Source: Gemmatimonadota bacterium (GTDB lineage: Bacteria > Gemmatimonadota > Gemmatimonadetes > Gemmatimonadales > Gemmatimonadaceae). Taken from it: 8,493 nt of DNA. Where the stretch lies: contig JARIET010000115.1 in assembly GCA_031127185.1 (NCBI GenBank), positions 1-8,493 of the forward strand. Direction: 5' to 3'. This document shows positions 6,778 through 8,493 of the stretch, one piece after another. The notes below the pieces were generated by a model. The model had not been told where the DNA came from. It did no database searches and saw only the letters and a list, made by a program, of their open reading frames with translations. The translations under genes were made by a program, and so were the position numbers. The stretch's first letter is position 1. The number at the start of each line of letters is the position of its first letter.

Positions 6778-6841
6778 TCGGCCTCCCCGGGCCTGCCCTC
6801 GTCGCCTGGTGGAGCGGGGTCGGAGCCGCCGCGCGGCAGAA

Positions 6842-6857
6842 GGCGTATGTACACGCC
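6842..6857. promoter_or_regulatory. candidate upstream activator dyad for the sigma-54 promoter
   Basis: GGCGT-N6-ACGCC is an inverted repeat with 5-base arms. Its centre is about 98 bases upstream of the predicted ccoN transcription start, within the range where NtrC-family activators usually bind. The arms are short and the region is GC-rich, so a chance match is quite possible. Confidence 0.25.
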
Positions 6858-7037
6858 GGCTTCCCAGCGATCGGCCCGCCCCTCGAACACGCCGCGATCA
6901 CGCGCTGGTCGGCTCAACCGCCCGATCCGTGCGTCGGGCCCGAGGGGCCGCCGACCGTCGGATCTGGGCGATATCGCACTATGCCCTGCGCGGAATCCCA
7001 CGCTTGCCGGCGGGCCACCGGCGCGTGACGATGGGGC

Positions 7038-8493
7038 GTGCACCCCTTCGACGAGATGAAGTCCTGGATCGGGTTCGGCCCGGCCGATGAAGAGCGCCTA
7101 CGTGCGCTCTCGCCGATGGTCGAGCCCGAGCTCGCCGGGATGGCCGAGCTGTTCTACGCGCGGGTGCTCGCCCACCCCGGCGCCGCGGCCGTACTGCGAG
7201 ATGACGCCCAGGTGGGGAGGCTCAAGGCGACGCTGCAGCAGTGGGCCCACGAGCTCCTGGCCGGCCCCTGGGACGACGCGTACTTCGCCCGCCGAGAGCG
7301 GATCGGGAAGGTGCACGTCGAGGTCGGGCTGCCCACCCGGTACATGTTCACCGCGATGAACGTGTTCCGCGAGGAGCTGTGCCGCGTGGCGATGAGGAAC
7401 CTCGTCGGGGAGCTCCGGGACGACGCCTGCCGGAGCATTTGCCGGGTGTGCGACATGGACCTGGCGATCATGGTCGGCACGTTCGTCGAGCACCGGGAGG
7501 CGAAGGAGGTCGAGACCCTCCAGGACCTGATTGTCTCGCACATGCCCGTCACGGTGCTGTTGATCGACGCCGATGGGCTGGTCACCGCGGCGACGCGCTC
7601 GCACGTGCGCTTGTTCGGCGACGTCCCCGTGGTTGGCCACCCGTGGTCGGATGCCTTCCCTCCCGCCTTGGTGCGAGCGGCGCAGCTCGACGCGGAGATG
7701 GCCCGGGCGCTGGACACCGGGCGGGAGATCGCGCTGACCCGGGTAGACGTGCCTCTGGACGGGCACGATCGCAACTTCCGCATCGCCATCGTCCCGCTCG
7801 ACCACCCCCGCGCCCGGGTGTTGGTCCACATGGAGGAGCTGACCGAGACCATTCGCACCGAGGGGCGGCTGGTGCGGAACGAGTCGCTCGCGCAGCTCGG
7901 GGCGCTCTCGGCCGCGGTGGCGCACGAGCTGCGAAACCCGCTCGCGGGGATCTCCGGCGCTATCCAGGTCATCACGCGCTCGTTGCCGGACACCGACCGG
8001 CGAAAGCCGATCATGGACAAGGTGGAGCAGCAGGTGCGTCGGCTCGACGCGCTCGTCACCGACCTGCTCGACTTCGCCCGGCCCGCCGAGGCGCGCGTCG
8101 TCGACGTCGTGCTCGAGGACATCGTGGCGGCGGTCGTGGACAACGTGAAGCGCGACCACCCCGGCATGGTGATCACGGCGACTGGCGCAGGCACGGCCCG
8201 CGCAGACCCCAACTTGGTCCACCAGGTGCTGTTGAACCTCGTGCTCAACGCGATCCAGGCCGTGGACAGCGTCGGGGAGGTGCAGGTCGAGGTCCAACCG
8301 GGCCGGGTGGTGGTGAGCGACTCGGGCCCAGGCATCCCGGCGGAGAACGCCGAGAAGGTGTTCGCGCCGTTCTTCACGACGCGCACCCGGGGCACCGGCC
8401 TCGGCCTCGCGATCTGTCGGAAAGCCGCGAGCGCGATGGGCGGGCAGCTCCTGCTCACCACCGGGCCGCTCCCCGGGGCGGCGTTCAGCCTCG
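7038..8493 (+). CDS. globin-coupled sensor histidine kinase (3' end cut by window)
   Basis: About 485 residues are visible, with no membrane segment, so this is a soluble two-component kinase. Residues about 8-155 form a globin sensor: WIGF near the start, FY with Y40 as likely distal residue, and RIGKVHVEVGLP with H93 as the proximal heme ligand, followed by RYMFTAMNV. This pattern is that of the oxygen-sensing globin kinase family known from Anaeromyxobacter. Residues about 165-268 look like a PAS domain (MPVTVLLIDADGLV). The kinase core has phosphoacceptor H296 in AHELRNPL, N404 in LVLNAIQA, D428 in DSGPGIP, and GTGLGL (452-457). The start is GTG at 7038, the first possible start after an in-frame stop at 7026; ATG at 7056 is the alternative. 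No clear Shine-Dalgarno precedes either. It is divergent from the cbb3 operon, suggesting oxygen control of it. The cognate regulator is not in the window. Confidence 0.92.
   Translation, partial: MHPFDEMKSWIGFGPADEERLRALSPMVEPELAGMAELFYARVLAHPGAAAVLRDDAQVGRLKATLQQWAHELLAGPWDDAYFARRERIGKVHVEVGLPTRYMFTAMNVFREELCRVAMRNLVGELRDDACRSICRVCDMDLAIMVGTFVEHREAKEVETLQDLIVSHMPVTVLLIDADGLVTAATRSHVRLFGDVPVVGHPWSDAFPPALVRAAQLDAEMARALDTGREIALTRVDVPLDGHDRNFRIAIVPLDHPRARVLVHMEELTETIRTEGRLVRNESLAQLGALSAAVAHELRNPLAGISGAIQVITRSLPDTDRRKPIMDKVEQQVRRLDALVTDLLDFARPAEARVVDVVLEDIVAAVVDNVKRDHPGMVITATGAGTARADPNLVHQVLLNLVLNAIQAVDSVGEVQVEVQPGRVVVSDSGPGIPAENAEKVFAPFFTTRTRGTGLGLAICRKAASAMGGQLLLTTGPLPGAAFSL

Larger units (their letters stand above)
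6750..7037. other. divergent intergenic regulatory region between ccoN and the globin kinase gene
   Basis: These 288 bases separate two divergent genes and contain no convincing coding sequence. The parts that can be named are the sigma-54 promoter next to ccoN, a dyad at 6842-6857, and short palindromes at 6951-6961 (CCGAC-C-GTCGG) and 6968-6977 (GCGATATCGC, perfect). No convincing sigma-70 -35/-10 pair could be assigned to the plus-strand kinase gene. Frames open across this stretch give Arg/Pro/Gly-rich translations typical of GC-rich noncoding DNA. Confidence 0.7.

Noticed and set aside
6992..7008. Possible plus-strand sigma-54 promoter for the kinase (GG ... CTTGCC)
   Set aside because: The spacing between the GG and GC pairs is 12 bases instead of 10, and the -24 element lacks the rest of the consensus.
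5157..7028. Long plus-strand open frame of 623 codons opposite ccoO/ccoN and across the intergenic region
   Set aside because: Low-complexity composition, no recognisable domain, and antisense to the catalytic oxidase gene. It also crosses the sigma-54 promoter.
6750..7037. FNR/Anr/FixK-type binding site expected before a cbb3 operon
   Set aside because: No TTGAT-N4-ATCAA-like sequence was found on either strand; the closest, a single TTGAG on the minus strand, has no partner half-site.
6750..7043. Minus-strand open frame of 97 codons ending just before ccoN
   Set aside because: Arg/Gly/Pro-rich translation without hydrophobic core or motif, and it would contain the ccoN promoter. Better read as noncoding regulatory DNA.

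Overview
The window is GC-rich DNA from a proteobacterium-like or, more likely, Myxococcota-like bacterium. The taxon is an inference from three things: very high GC with strong third-position bias, a lipoprotein whose mature start is rich in Gly, Asn and Asp, and a globin-coupled histidine kinase resembling the one studied in Anaeromyxobacter. Nothing in the window fixes the taxon. No RNA genes, CRISPR arrays, insertion sequences or long repeats were seen.

Layout. The left edge holds the first 32 codons of a minus-strand lipoprotein (1-96). A 143-base gap follows, with two interleaved hairpins that look like a staggered bidirectional terminator or attenuator. Bases 240-6749 are one unbroken minus-strand operon for a cbb3-type cytochrome c oxidase and its assembly factors. 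Transcription order is ccoN, ccoO, ccoQ, ccoP, ccoG, a very short ccoH-like gene, ccoI, ccoS. Every junction is an overlap or a gap of at most 5 bases. Three starts are not ATG (ccoQ GTG, ccoG GTG, ccoI TTG). The small genes ccoQ, ccoH-like and ccoS are easy to miss.

Bases 6750-7037 form a divergent intergenic region. On the minus strand it carries an excellent sigma-54 (-24/-12) promoter match that ends 12 bases before the ccoN ATG. Rightward from about 7038 runs a soluble histidine kinase with an N-terminal heme-globin sensor, a PAS-like segment and a HisKA/HATPase core. Its last codons are cut by the right edge.

How the parts fit. CcoN, CcoO and CcoP form the catalytic oxidase and CcoQ stabilises it. 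CcoG (cupric reductase), CcoI (copper P-type ATPase), CcoS and probably the CcoH-like peptide supply copper and complete assembly. My inference is that the globin kinase senses oxygen (or NO/redox) and phosphorylates an NtrC-type activator encoded just outside the window, which drives the sigma-54 promoter of the oxidase operon. The most unusual points are this possible oxygen-sensing circuit, the near-leaderless ccoN transcript it implies, a CcoP with one heme site instead of two, and a CcoH reduced to about 41 residues.
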